Assembly (NCBI GenBank): GCA_963691705.1
Contig: OY829537.1
Span: forward strand, 71,817,352-71,881,351
Origin: Viola odorata
Lineage: Eukaryota > Streptophyta > Magnoliopsida > Malpighiales > Violaceae
DNA: 64,000 nt
Direction of reading: 5' to 3'
Shown here one piece after another: positions 11,050 through 22,556 of this stretch. Positions within the stretch are counted from its first letter, which is position 1; the number at the start of each line of letters is the position of its first letter. Both the position numbers and the translations under genes were made by a program. The notes beneath the pieces are model-generated. The model was given only the letters and a program-made list of their open reading frames with translations. It searched no databases and was not told where the DNA came from.

Positions 11050-11335
11050 TAATTAAAACATGGCGTAATCATTATTATCATACGAATTTTAACTAACATG
11101 GCATAATCATTATTATCATACAAATTTTGATTAAACAAAATATAGCATAATTATTATTATCATACAAACTTAACTAACATGGTGTAATTATTATTATCAT
11201 ATAAATTTAATTAACATGGCATAACTATTATTATCATACAAACTTAATTAACATGGCGTAATTATTATTATCATATAAATTTAATTAACATGGCATACTT
11301 ATTATTATCATACAATCATTTTAACAGGGCATAAC
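11050..11335. repeat. 37-base minisatellite in the Ogre LTR
   Basis: About seven copies of ACATGGCATAATTATTATTA plus TCATA..., starting near 11058, 11096, 11140 (variant), 11177, 11214, 11251 and 11288. Confidence 0.9.
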
Positions 11336-12104
11336 ACATCATTTAAATCATGCCAACTTTCATGTAATTAAAATACAAAAATAAAACATGTAAACATTTT
11401 ATTCATTTTATCACAAAATCATATAATCGTTTTTCATCATTTTAATCACAAAAATAAACATATGAACATTTTTTAACATCATTTAAGCATAAAAATAAGC
11501 ATACGAATATTTATACGATTTTGACGAAAACATTAATGGATCGGGCCCCACGTTGGAAATTTGAGCATTAAAAAATGGGCTTGGCTATTTTAATTTAACA
11601 CATAAAATGGGCCAAAGCCCATCACCTTTTGTCTTACCATTCCCGCCCTTACCCTTCTTCTTCCTTCCTCCTTCTTTTCCCAGCCGGCCACCATGGCCAA
11701 ACATCCAAATTTTAATCTTTCACCATTCTTACCCAAAATGGTTGCAATAATTATACTACTAAAGTATTAAATCATGGCAACAAAAACAGCAAAAAATCAA
11801 GTCCAAAACAGCATCAATTTTACATGGAAAAAGCAAGCTAATTAATATGCATATATGTCCATTAATTACTCAAAGCATCATGCATTCAAATTGGAGCAAG
11901 GGAAGCATACATAGCATGAAAACTAAGCATATTATGCAAGTTCTTACAGTTTACTCATGCATTATAATGAAAAACAAAAATTAAAGAAGCTAGAGAGAGA
12001 GAGGTAGCTTACCATTCCGGGAGAGAAATTGGCCAAGAAGGTAGTGCAAGAAGTAGAGATTAAGAGGAGGATTTGGTGCCTTTTTCTTGTTGATAGAAGC
12101 AAGC

Positions 12105-12112
12105 TATTTATA
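12105..12112 (-). promoter_or_regulatory. TATA box of the Ogre LTR
   Basis: TATAAATA on the minus strand, about 890 bases into the LTR from its 5' end. It is the only well-formed TATA in the middle of the LTR and sits where the U3/R border would be expected. Confidence 0.5.
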
Positions 12113-13001
12113 GGGAAAATATCAAGGTGGAGTCGGTTGGTTGCTTGGCCGAGAATCGCCGGGAAGAAAATATCTTGGGTGATGATGATGCTCTAGGCCG
12201 GAATAGTGAGCTAGCTAGGGTTTCTTGTGGCAAAGAATGATCATAGGGGGCTTGGTGATAATCCAATTGAGGTGGAACCGAGCTGGAGGGTGAGATTGCA
12301 TTGATTGTGCATTAATGTGGTATTTATCCTATTTTTTGGATACGAACGGGATATTTTTGTACGAGCTAAATCGCTCAAAAATGAAAATAAATCTGAGTCG
12401 AGGGTACAACTGTGTAGAAAAATAAGGCAAGAAAACTAATATACAGTGAAGAAATGCGAAAGTTGATTTAACGTATTTATTTTCTCTTTAGGAAGTGTCA
12501 AAATGTTCGCGCGTAAAATAAATGTCCTTACGACAAAAATTGAACGAAACTGAATACGGTGGCGTGAAAGAGAAAATTAGCACGTAATTATCAAACAACA
12601 AAATAGTGCGTTCGACCCTCGGTCCTGGGAAACTTACTCGGGATCGAAAGAAGTTCGCGTAAAGACAGTTAAAAATACGAGAAACTAAAAAGACACGAAA
12701 TGACACGGAATATTAAACAAACTAGCCTAGGACCAAGAATCGACAGGAATTTGACCTAGATGAGTTATTAAATGCGGTAAGCATAAAAATACGTAAATAC
12801 GTTGACGAAAACCGAAAAATACGGTTTTAGTCGAAAATACGAGAAAAATATGAAAAATTTAAAAGACATGAAATGGCGTGAAACATTAAAACAAATAGTC
12901 CTTGATCAAAAATCGATTGAAATTTGACGTAAACGGGCTATTAATAGGACATGAAATAAAACGAAAAAGTTGCGACGTAAGTCAAAATTCGGGTAGCTAC
13001 A

Positions 13002-13850
13002 TTGTCTTTTGTTATTTTGCGGCTTTGACCCTAAAATCTTAGTCCTTTTAATTTCAAAATATTTTCATTTAATCAACTTAATTGGTATTTTCATACCTTG
13101 TCTTTTAAAAATTGAATTTTCCCGATGATGATAATTTTATCGCTAAGCCATTAGATCGCAATTAATTAAAAGAAGAAAAATGTTAATTTGCTACTCGGTC
13201 AAATTCCCCTTTTGGAAAACGATCAAAACGTTGCCTTCTGATAACTATAAAGCGACTTCAAGGGCATTATCGTGTTTATACCCCATAACCGGGATTGGAG
13301 AACTGTAGCAGTCGTGGAGACAAGATCACTGTAGCCGCCGCCTCCTCTTCTCACTCGGAACCCAGGGATGGTCGACGGCAACCGGGGGGGTAGGGGGGTG
13401 TGGGGGGGGGGGGGGGGGGGGGGGGTCTCGCTCGATATCCATCCGCTCATACGGAATTATCCCATCCCTAACCAGTTCCAAACGATAACTAGAGGCCCCA
13501 GCCATTATCACCCTTAGATAACGGCCCACTCCAGATAACACCCGTTTCCTGGCTATAAATACCCCAAGGATTGAGAAGGAAAGGTAAGCCTAAGATTGCT
13601 GGCCAAAACTCTGTCATTCCAACCACTCATACTAACTTAAGCATCGGAGTGTCTACGCTGGAGACCCTCTCCGGCGCTTTGCAGGTACACCGGGCGGTGA
13701 GAATAGTGATTCCGGGAGGCCATTTTCCTCATCTACTCCTCTCCAGAAGTCCGGATCTTATCACCTTCGGAAATAATAAAATGTCCATTTTGGAATATCG
13801 CTCGAAATGTAGGTTTCAGATTAAATTGACTTGAGATGGTAAGTTGACAT
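13002..13850. repeat. probable LTR-like fragment with a long G run
   Basis: TATAAATACCCC at about 13554, followed by ACTTAAGCATCGGAGTG and GCAGGTACACC (13632-13690), is a combination I know from LTR U3/R regions of plant Ty3/gypsy elements. A start near TGATAACTATAAAGC (13239) is possible. No matching partner LTR, TSD or coding part is seen, so the limits are uncertain. A near-continuous G tract lies at about 13385-13426. Confidence 0.4.
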
Positions 13851-14416
13851 TATTTTTTGAATTAATTATCGATTTAATGAATAAGTTAAAAGCATTTGCT
13901 ATGCGGTAAGTCATTTAGTCTCACATAGCTAAAAAATGAATTAATTAATTATTTGACGTTAAGAGTAAAATCAACTCCCTGGATTATTGCATTCTCATTT
14001 CGGCAATTCCCAAAAATTTGAGGGCATGTTTTCAAAACTATTTTTCCCATTTATCTTTCTTAAATACACTTTTTAACGGGTAACCTCTTATAATGTACAC
14101 GAGTGTATAATATCTTCTCGTATCCATAAAACGATCATAACTGCATTCTCGGGTTAAGAATATATATTTTTTGCTTTATCTACTACTAGTATTTAGGTTT
14201 CCTAAAACCTTAGAAATAATTAGAGTGACTATTTTATTTGTATTTAGTATTTTTGATTGTCGTTCGTGTCAATTTGATTATTTTTTCGGTACGACAGAGA
14301 TTAAGAAGTAAGAACACATGGTGAAGTGATTGCCGCGTGCAGTATCCGTACTAGATAGTAGACACAGAATAGAAGGAAAAAAACAAAAAAATGCAAAAAA
14401 ACAGAAGAAAGAAAGA

Positions 14417-14475
<59 letters not shown>

Positions 14476-14929
14476 AGACAACTAGCAAACAATAATGCAA
14501 CGGAACAAGAATATATTTTCAAAAAAAAGTGAAAATATATGCATACTGGTAATTTGGTTACTTTTATCTTGTTGGGGGATGAGACCACTTACAGATTATT
14601 AAATCACGTTTTTTTCGTTTAAATAAATTAGGATTAAAAATGGTATTAATCAAATTCAATTGAAAAATTAGAAATTCGGATATTAATGGAGAAAAAAACA
14701 GCATGCTTACTTGAAAATAGAAAAAAAGTTGAATGCAAATTTCACATGGGTTAAAAATTAGATACTAAATTAAGAGTGAGAAAGAAAGGGCACTTTTCAG
14801 TTTCGAAATAAATTTTAAGAAGAAAAAAAACTCCATTACGTTTGGGATTATGACATGCCACCCATCAGTTCATTTTATTATAATTTGTGCTATTATATTT
14901 GTGTGAAGTTGATTTACAAGAGAATAATA
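13851..14929. other. AT-rich intergenic stretch with a (GA)n microsatellite
   Basis: No gene recognised. A (GA)n microsatellite occupies about 14421-14471, preceded by GAAA repeats from about 14403. Confidence 0.7.
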
Positions 14930-15187
14930 CTCCTTCCATCCTTTAATAACTGATGTTTTTCTACATCCTTTAATAATTGACGCTTTCCTTTTTTTTATCT
15001 TTTTCGAAGCATATATTTTGTGCAAATGACAAAAAAAATTATGCATCAACCCAATTTGATGATGATGTGGTAATTTAAGTGAAATTTAAGAAAAAAAATG
15101 AAATAATGTGAAATAAAATAAGATCAAAAATCATGTTTTCAATTTTTCTACTATTTTAAAAAATTAATTATTAAAGGACGGAGGGAG
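14930..15187. mobile_element. Stowaway-like MITE (Tc1/mariner)
   Basis: The terminal inverted repeats CTCCTTCCATCCTTTAATA (left) and TATTAAAGGACGGAGGGAG (right) match the typical Stowaway CTCCCTCCGTCC end. TA target duplications flank it at 14928-14929 and 15188-15189. It is 258 bases, AT-rich and non-coding. Confidence 0.88.
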
Positions 15188-15189
15188 TA

Positions 15190-15426
15190 GTATATTTTTT
15201 TGTTGATCAAAACAATAATATATTGTCCAGGCATTTTACTTGGACATGTTTAAAAACAATTCAAATAATTATAGAGGAAAATTAATTAATTAAAATATTA
15301 GCAGTTTATAAAATAATACCTAAATTGGTTTTCTCATTATATTATTCGTATTTATTATTAGCTTATGCAAAGTCAAAACCTTAAAAAATAAAAATAAAAA
15401 TATAAAATGGAAAAGATTCACATTTT

Positions 15427-15475
<49 letters not shown>

Positions 15476-15762
15476 GAAAAATTCATCTGGTAAAACAAAT
15501 TCAAATAATGACTGTAATAGTAAATAAAAATAAACGTTACTGTTAGTAATAAAAATAATGACTACAAATAACAATTACTAAACATGATTTTTTAGCCATA
15601 AACAAACTACTTAATGGCCCATTACAACTTTAATTGCTTTAAATAAAATTAAAAGAGAATAAAAAAATTATAATTTTTTATAAGCGGAGGTGAGATTCGA
15701 ATCTGGGTCCGACTTTATATTGATATATTTGCTACAAGTAAGATAATCAATGAATTACATAT
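15190..15762. other. AT-rich intergenic stretch with a (TA)n microsatellite
   Basis: (TA)n at about 15429-15472. No coding sequence recognised. Confidence 0.75.
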
Positions 15763-16394
15763 TGTTGATACCCGAATTTTGACGCCATTTTTAATTAAAA
15801 TTAGCATTTCCGTTTTTTCACTCAACTTACTGTCATTTTTAATTAATTTACTGTCGTTAGTATTTTTAAATTCTCATCGCATTTTTAATTTTTCGTCACG
15901 TATTTTCATTATTATTATCATTAATATTTCCAGCCTTAAAAATCACATTTTTAATTATCCGTTAGTCATTTGCTAGTTATTTCTTCATTTTAGGTCATCG
16001 CATGAAATTTAGGATTTTTAGTATTTTATCACATTTTTTATTATTATTTTTGTTCGAGCTTTTATTTGACCCGAGTAAGTTCGCTCAGACAATAGCTCGA
16101 ACGCGGAATGTTTTCCATCAACTAGTACCTACTCTTTTTTTCATTCACGCCGACCAACATCGTTTCGCGTAATTTTTGTAATAACGTCATTTATTTTTCA
16201 TCCGAACATTTCATATTTTCGAACGAGAAAATAAACACGTTAAACGAAAAAATCTCGTCATTCGCTGTAGACGGTTAAACTCGTCTTATTTTTCCCTACG
16301 CGCTGGCACTTTCGGCTAGAAAATTCGAAACGTTTGTTTGCGAGAATAGCTCGAGGCCATTTAAATAGACTTAAAGGGACTTTTGATCATCACC

Positions 16395-16432
16395 GTTGAT
16401 CTGGTTGACCAAGGAAAGTCAACCAGATCAAC
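16395..16432. other. perfect 15-bp inverted repeat in the solo LTR
   Basis: GTTGATCTGGTTGAC (16395-16409) and GTCAACCAGATCAAC (16418-16432) separated by CAAGGAAA. It can form a strong hairpin in DNA or RNA about 215 bases before the TATA box. Confidence 0.9.
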
Positions 16433-16644
16433 GACATGGGATTTAATGTGCATGGTGCACATGCACCGTGGGAGCGACGAGGCAGAGGAGCAAGCCACCG
16501 AGCTGCTTGTTCACGTCGCTTCCTGTCCCTTCAAGCCATCACCTCCATGCCTAGCCTCGCCACCTCACGACCCCTAGCTCTACCACCTCGACGTCCGGCC
16601 ACCACGCGCAGCCCTCGCGTCCCGCCATCCACGCGACTTCGGCC

Positions 16645-16652
16645 TATAAAAA
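16645..16652 (+). promoter_or_regulatory. TATA box of the solo LTR
   Basis: TATAAAAA inside GGCCTATAAAAAGGCC, followed by a C-rich segment, as expected for an LTR promoter. Confidence 0.5.
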
Positions 16653-17399
16653 GGCCACTCCCTTCACCATTTTCCCACATGAATTCACCCCCTAGCAAGC
16701 CTTGCTTCTTCTCCCTTGATAGTTTGCTCATTTCGAGTGACAATCACCACAGTTCAAGCTTTTGCTCGTAAGTATTTTCTCGGCGGTTCACTGCCTTCCT
16801 TTCTTTAATTCTTTTGATTGTGTTTTTGCTCAAATAAATTGCTTATTTTTATCCTATTAATTCCTATATATGTCATAGATTAAATACATGCTTTTAATTT
16901 GCTTAATCGTTAGATAAATCTTGCGAATTAATTAGTTTTCGGTAATTATCATTTTTGTAGTTTTTTTGAAATTAAACTCGGTACAATTTAAACAGAGATT
17001 CGAGGTTTGTACGGTCTGGAAGCCATCGAGGAGACGAGCATCTCGGTACAAAGGTTTTTCGTTTCGGCCACGGGTGGCCGGAGCTTGGCCGCCGGCAATG
17101 GCACCGACGACCAAGGCTTAGAGATGATGAATAGTCCCATAATGGGCTTGGCCCACGCGGGAAGAAGGAAGAAAGGTGATGGGCTTGGCCCATCACCATT
17201 CTTTTTTATTTCCATGGGCCAGGAACTATTCCTGGCCCATTTCTTTTGTTTTTCAAATTGGGCCCAGCCCATTTTCATTTTTTCCGGGATCTCGGATCGC
17301 GTTTTCGTAAAAATATTCGTATGTTTCATATGACTATTTTTTTTGTACTGTCACCTTAAAAGTTCTGTACCTATCAACTGTTTAAATTCTTCGCACTTT

Positions 17400-17970
17400 A
17401 ATTTTCCGCAATTTAAATTCAGTCATTTAATTTACCGCCTATATGGTCGGTCGCATTTTTAATTCTCGCAAATATCAACTGCTTAATTTTTTGCAAATCA
17501 TCAATTGTTTAATTCTCGCAAATATCAACTGCTTTAATTTTCTGCAATTCATCAACTGCTTAATTCTCGCAAATATTAACTGCTTTAATTTTCTGCAAAT
17601 CATCATGTAATTTTCTGCAATTCGTCAACTGCTTAATTTTCTGCAAATCATCAATCATTTAATTTTTCCTGCAAATATCACCTGTTTGATTTTTTTGTCA
17701 AAATCAATCATTTAAATTTTCGTCAAATCAATCATTTAAATTTTTGTCAAATCATCATTTAAATTTTTGCATACATCAAATCATCATTTGAATTTCTCGC
17801 ACTTATCAACTGTCATCATATAAATTTCTCGCATGCACTACCATCATTTAAGCTTTCCTGCACTTATCAAATCATCATTTAAATTCTCGTTGTGTCAAAT
17901 CATATTTTTATTTTCGTATGCATCAAACCATTATTTAATTTTTCGATAAATATCAACTGTTTATTTAAAT
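17400..17970 (+). repeat. degenerate tandem repeats in the solo LTR
   Basis: Many imperfect copies of a 30-60 base unit containing ATCAACTGCTTTAATTTTCT, GCAAAT and CATCATTTAAATTT variants. Confidence 0.75.
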
Positions 17971-19175
17971 TCTCACATTCCTAAATTGCTTATTTATTTT
18001 CCGAGCTATCACTAACACTCTCACTTTGTAGGTTTAAAATTCAAGCTTCGCTCGAAATTACGCATTTCTTTCCCTTTTATTTATTCAATGCTTTTCCGCA
18101 AATATTAATCGCAGGCATGATATATAGAATTGCTAGAATTAAAATCAACCCACATGAACAACTTGTTTAAAGACTTGCTTAAAATGCCATGTTCGTTTGA
18201 TTTTAAATTCCGCTTATATTGACTGCATGTACTTGGTGGCTTCGATCCCACGTCAGTTTATCATTTCAAAACCTCTCATTTAATTTGTACTCTGTTAAGC
18301 TATCCATGATAGAATCACGTAGTAATTAATTTAATCATGCATAGTCCGATGATGAAATAGAGGGCGCTCATTCGGTCTTACGGAAAATTCAGTCCCATCA
18401 CGCTACGGTCAGGAATAATTGATCGGTCATGAAAACGGTAACCCTGTCCGAAAAGATTTTTAAAACGGTAACCCCGTCCAACGATTAATTATTCCTGAAC
18501 GGTCCCGATCATGGAAAAGACTAAAGTGACGATTCCTCTGAGGACCCCCCTTTCAAAATGTATTTTATCAAACACCTTTTAAACACCTCTCTCATCAACC
18601 GGTAACCATTTTCGGATGTGACTCGGGTGCCTAACACCTTCCCGAGTCCATAATACGACCCCGAACCTTTGTCTTGGGTTTAGACCTTTTTTGTGCCTTT
18701 AGTTTTTAGTTTTTTGTTAGTTTATTTATTTTATCTTTTTATGCCATGACGATTAGGTTCCCTAAGCCTAGAGACAAAATTAGGGTGGCGACTTCATTTC
18801 ATGTTGGGAGGCGTCCTTTTACGCCGAGCATCGTAAGGTTTCAGATTTGTTGTATACTCGCGAATTATTTTAAATTTTTGGGGCGCGACACATTTATTAA
18901 CATCAGTGTTTTCTTCTAGTAATAATTCTAATGTTGTATTTTCTTTTTCATTTTCATTGGAAGCTAAGGCCCTGTTTACTTCAGCAAATTCTCCCGAAAA
19001 TTCTCTAGTTTTTTAAAAACTGGACTTTTTTTTCCGAAAACGTGTTTACTTCGCGCTATTTTTATTTCGAAAACAGAAACGAAATTTTTCTGAATAAAAA
19101 CTCATGTGTAAGTTTTGAAAACACCAAAAACCTGTTTTCAAAATTTTCTTTGCTTTTACAAAACCAGTTTTCAGA

Positions 19176-20252
19176 ATGAAAACTCGGTTTTCCATTCAGA
19201 GAATTAATGAAACTTTCTTATTTCCAACTCTACCCTTACTCATCTCTACCTCTTCGCGACATCCTCATTCTGTCACTCCCATCCCTAAATTCCATTCACT
19301 TCTTCGGCATCAAAAGCTCTCGTCCTCAGTCCAGCGCTGCGGACACAGAAGATCAAACCTATTTTTGGGGAGTGGATTGTAGCTGCACCAGAAGCTCTGG
19401 TCAGCTCCACGGCCGAGCTCCGTCACCGTTTTAGCCAAAGAAAAAACCAGACGAGAAGACAGAACCGCACACCATGCTCGCATTCGCAAGAAGGTTTTCG
19501 GTTTAAACTCTCAATTTTTCTTTTTTTTCTTTAAATTTTAGTTAACATGTTGTATGTTAGGATTGATTTGGTTCTTATGCAATTTTTCTGGGTTTAGGTT
19601 GAAGGGACACCAGATAGGCCGAGGCTGTGCGTTTTTCGTTCCAACAAACATCTCTATGTGCAGGTGATTGATGACACCAAAATGCACACACTCGCTTCAG
19701 CTTCCACAATGCAGAAACCCATCTCGGAGGAGGTCGATTACTCTGCTGGACCGACCATTGTAAGTTCTAAGTCCTTAATTGGGTGTCATCTTAGCTATTT
19801 TGTTTGTTACATGGGTGTGTATTACTGCTGCTAAATTAATTCTAGTTTCCCACAATGATAGATTGTATTGTGTTGCATTGCATACAAGATTTTCCAAGTT
19901 GAAAGTTGAGTTCATTTCGAGCTTCTTGTTTGTTTGTCTTTTATTCGGGCATTGAGAAGGAATTTAGGGAACTTGAGTTTGGGTTATGAGTGGCTAGGGT
20001 AGGTTAGAGATCTGATGGAGTTTGGCTGAATGTTTGCAATCTATGTTGTTTGATGTTCTGTACATAATATTTCCTCATTCAGTTACAATTTTTCTTCTTT
20101 AGGAAATTGCTAAGAAGGTAGGTGAGGCCATTGCAAAATCCTGTTTAGAGAAAGGGATAACTGAAGTGGCTTTTGATCGAGGTGGGTATCCGTATCATGG
20201 GCGTGTCGAAGCCTTGGCTGCTGCAGCTCGGGAACATGGTCTTCTATTCTAG
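19176..20252 (+). pseudogene. RPL18: plastid 50S ribosomal protein L18 (nuclear-encoded), captured copy
   Basis: Three exons are readable: up to 19493, 19598-19759 and 20103-20252 (TAG stop), with GT/AG introns. The product would bind 5S rRNA in the plastid ribosome. Diagnostic segments are REDRTAHHARIRKK, then [20 protein letters not shown], then [19 protein letters not shown] and [20 protein letters not shown]. The first exon opens with a Ser/Pro/His-rich stretch that could be a plastid transit peptide, starting at the Met at 19176, but an in-frame TAG at 19380-19382 separates it from the mature part. That start also lies at transposon-like sequence. The core domain is well kept and the introns are retained, so the copy came from genomic DNA, not from mRNA. 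Whether it is transcribed is unknown. Confidence 0.8.
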
Positions 20253-21710
20253 GAAGTGTTGGTTAGTCGCTTTTGATCACTGATTTCCATTCACAAAATT
20301 GTATGGATGTGCCTGTACTATTTCTTACTGTGCAATGCAAAACAGTTTTAGTTCTCTCTGGAAAGTCTTTTTCTTTGAATTTGAAAGTAAATTCCAAATA
20401 GGATCTCCCAATTTGCTTTTTCTATTGGATGTACTCGGTTTGAATGTGACTGCAAATCTAAACCAATTGGTGAAAGATTTAGTAAGTTTGGAACCACTTC
20501 ATTGTCTAATTTCCATTTGGCCACATGACTTTCTCTCTTCATCATCAATGGCTTGGATTCCTTGGAATTACTTATACATCTTATCGAGGAGAGTGTATCT
20601 GTTTGAATTAAGCAAAGCAGAATACTATAAAGCGAAGGAATCTCTGTGGAGACAAGATGAACTCTCTTTTTCATAAATAATTTACCTGTGAACTTTTATG
20701 GGAAAAGACCAATATATTTTGTTCCTCAAAGTAAAAAAATGGAACTTTGCACATGTCGATGCCATCTATTCTTGGCATAGTACTGTTGCTGTGAATACGA
20801 TGCACTCTGATATGAGATTTTCTTAAAATTTTGATGAAATGTCTTATTCTATTCATTTGGCGTTGAACTGGATTTGTTTTCCTGCGTCAAAAAATGTTGA
20901 AGTAAATGTAGATCTACTACGTGACCATCTCTGATTTGTTTTAGAGATATCAAGAGTAATTTTGAATGCTTTTTAGCAGTTGTTGATTTCTTAGGTATAC
21001 CGTGTCTAACAAATATTGAAACTAGATTACTGTTGATGTCCTTTGTGAGGGAAGAAGCATTGACAAGATGACCTTACTCCAATGCCTTTTTTCCCCTTTT
21101 CAGAGTACATCATTTAGTTTACTCTGTGTGGTTACTCTGTACCCGTTTGACACTTCGTTTGGAACAGCTTTTAGTTGCACCATAAACGCAAACGGAGAAA
21201 AAAGCTTTCCACAACTATTTCTACACCGGTGCTTGAAACACTGAAAACAGCGATAGCGAAAAGCTTTGAAATGATGCTTTAAGGAAAGAAAAAGCCAACT
21301 TATTCTGTAGTCTAGGATAGGATTTTTATTTGCTTGATGTATAAGCTTGGGGATTTAACACTTACATAAGGCAAAATATCTGATCGCAGCATACAGTTGT
21401 CTATTATCATCCATACTGCATTCAACTCTGGTGCATTTTCCTTATCACCTGGGCATTGTCATTTGGTTTGAGCTTTGAAGCACCTCCCACTCAACCCAGT
21501 TTTTTTCAGGGATATCAATCTATTTTACGTAATAATACCTGGCCCTATGCCCCTAGGGAGGGGCTAAAATATACTGCATACTCTCTCAATTTCATCCCAC
21601 AACAACTCAGATTCCCAATATCATCCCTTAACAAATTCTACACTATCCAAAATTGTCCCCAGCGATTCTCCATTAGACAAAAATATCCCTAGGTGATTGG
21701 TAATTGCTTA
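20253..21710. other. interior of the Harbinger element without recognised genes
   Basis: Probably includes the captured 3' flank of the L18 gene and then transposon-derived spacer. Open frames here (for example 20299-20676) resemble nothing I know. Confidence 0.5.
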
Positions 21711-21971
21711 AAGTCTATTCCGAATTACCCACTTCGACGTCAAAAATTGATACCTATAGTTTGTTGCGCACTTCATAATTTTATTTGGAGCGAAGATAGA
21801 GCTGATCGATTATTCACTGAATTTGGCGAGGACGGTGTGCAAAACACTGATGAAGACTGAGTTGATGAGATGTAAGAAGGTATACAAGTGAATATATCAC
21901 AACAACAACAGATGAATGTTGTTAGGGAAGACATTGCAAATGAATTGTGGGCTCATCATAATAATCGTTAG
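21711..21971 (+). pseudogene. PIF/Harbinger transposase, C-terminal remnant
   Basis: One frame reads IPNYPLRRQKLIPIVCCALH followed by NFIWSED, which fits the C-terminal end of HARBI1-like DDE transposases (DDE_Tnp_4), where a CCxLHNFI segment is characteristic. After two stops (TGA near 21856, TAA near 21871) the same frame continues with MNVVREDIANELWAHHNN, also typical of the extreme C-terminus. The DDE catalytic core and the Myb-like partner ORF are absent. This confirms the superfamily assigned from the ends and the TAA duplication. Confidence 0.75.
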
Positions 21972-22556
21972 ATTACGAGGGAGCAACGAGTCAAGTGGAG
22001 TACGTTTGCTATGTAATTTTTTCATCAATTACTATATTAGTAGATTGCTTTTATTTTCATGTAGGAATATGAATTACAATATTTAAATGCAATATTAGAA
22101 GATTGATGTTATATTTAATAAGTTTTCCCTTTTTAAAATGACTATTAAATTTTCAAATGATTTCTTCTTTTCATTACAAATATTTTCAGTTTTCCACAAA
22201 AAATGAAAACGCGCGAAGTAAACACGTTTTCCAGTTTTCAGATCAGGAAATTCTTACATTCAGTGCGAAGTAAACGCGTTCTCCAGTTTTTCTGATCAGG
22301 AAACAAGCGCGAAGTAAACACGTTTTCTAGTTTTCAGAATGAAAAGAAAATTCTCGAAATTCAGAAAAACAACAAATTTTCAAATTCAGAATTCTCCCAA
22401 ATAAACGGGCCCTAAAATTTAGTATCATTGTCATATTATCAAACTTCTAGTTCAATCGCTTAAATACTTTTCACTAAATTGAACCGGAACATAAATAGAA
22501 TTGTGGGTCTAAATCTACAAAAATAGCTTTATTGCAATAAATAGAACCCATAAAAG

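Larger units (their letters stand above)
1..13001 (-). mobile_element. Ogre/Tat-type Ty3/gypsy retrotransposon, 5' part (left end outside window)
   Basis: On the minus strand the order is LTR (10036-13001), primer binding site, extra ORF upstream of gag (9402-7675), tandem-repeat region, gag (5357-3333), protease (3251-1812), intron-like gap (1815-1265) and reverse transcriptase (1264 to the edge). An extra ORF before gag together with an intron between protease and RT is the known hallmark of Ogre elements of the Tat lineage. RNase H, integrase and the 3' LTR lie left of the window. Several stops and one frameshift show that this copy cannot make its full polyprotein. The lineage call rests on architecture and protein motifs, not on a phylogeny. 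Confidence 0.85.
10036..13001 (-). repeat. 5' LTR of the Ogre-type element
   Basis: On the minus strand the LTR begins TGTAGCTACCCGAATTTTGA at 13001 and ends GGGTGCGACA at 10036, so it has TG...CA ends and is 2,966 bases long. It shares its start, its end and a conserved internal block (GGTGTTAGGCACC, GGTTCCCTAA, TGGCGACTTCA) with the solo LTRs at 15763-18890 and 32504-38652. A minus-strand TATAAATA lies at 12112-12105. A 37-base minisatellite sits inside at 11050-11335. Confidence 0.88.
15763..18890 (+). mobile_element. solo LTR of an Ogre-like family
   Basis: Starts TGTTGATACCCGAATTTTGA and ends GGGGCGCGACA, matching the ends of the minus-strand Ogre LTR but in the opposite orientation. 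The conserved 3' block with GGTGCCTAACACCTTCCC and GGTGGCGACTTCA is at 18630-18800. The flanks are CATAT (left) and CATTT (right), a 5-base duplication with one change. No primer binding site or internal region follows at 18891, so this is a solo LTR left by recombination. It is 3,128 bases long. Confidence 0.82.
18968..22412. mobile_element. PIF/Harbinger-type DNA transposon carrying a captured host gene
   Basis: The left end GGCCCTGTTTACTT and the inverted right end GGGCCCGTTTATTT are flanked by the 3-base TSD TAA (18965-18967 and 22413-22415), as PIF/Harbinger requires. Subterminal repeats containing AACGTGTTTACTTCGCGC occur once near the left end (about 19038) and in three inverted copies near the right end (about 22210-22330). 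Inside are a transposase C-terminal remnant (21711-21971) and a plastid ribosomal protein L18 pseudogene (19176-20252). The element is 3,445 bases long and not autonomous. Confidence 0.8.

Noticed and set aside
11050..11335. CRISPR-like array of direct repeats
   Set aside because: The units are contiguous without unique spacers, AT-rich, and inside a plant LTR.
13223..13541. Pro-rich frames on the minus strand
   Set aside because: Produced by the long G tract; no real protein features.
14301..14588. 95-codon minus-strand frame
   Set aside because: Made by the (GA)n microsatellite, giving a Leu/Ser run.
15763..18890. 3' LTR partner of the minus-strand Ogre element at 1-13001
   Set aside because: It is on the opposite strand, has its own 5-base flanks, differs at its start and lies outside the 5' LTR of that element.
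19176..20252. Functional plastid ribosomal protein L18 gene
   Set aside because: An in-frame TAG at 19380 lies before the mature part, the start is at transposon sequence, and the copy is enclosed by transposon ends with a TAA duplication.
20299..20676. 125-codon frame downstream of the L18 pseudogene
   Set aside because: No recognisable domain; likely captured 3' flank or intron-like DNA inside the transposon.
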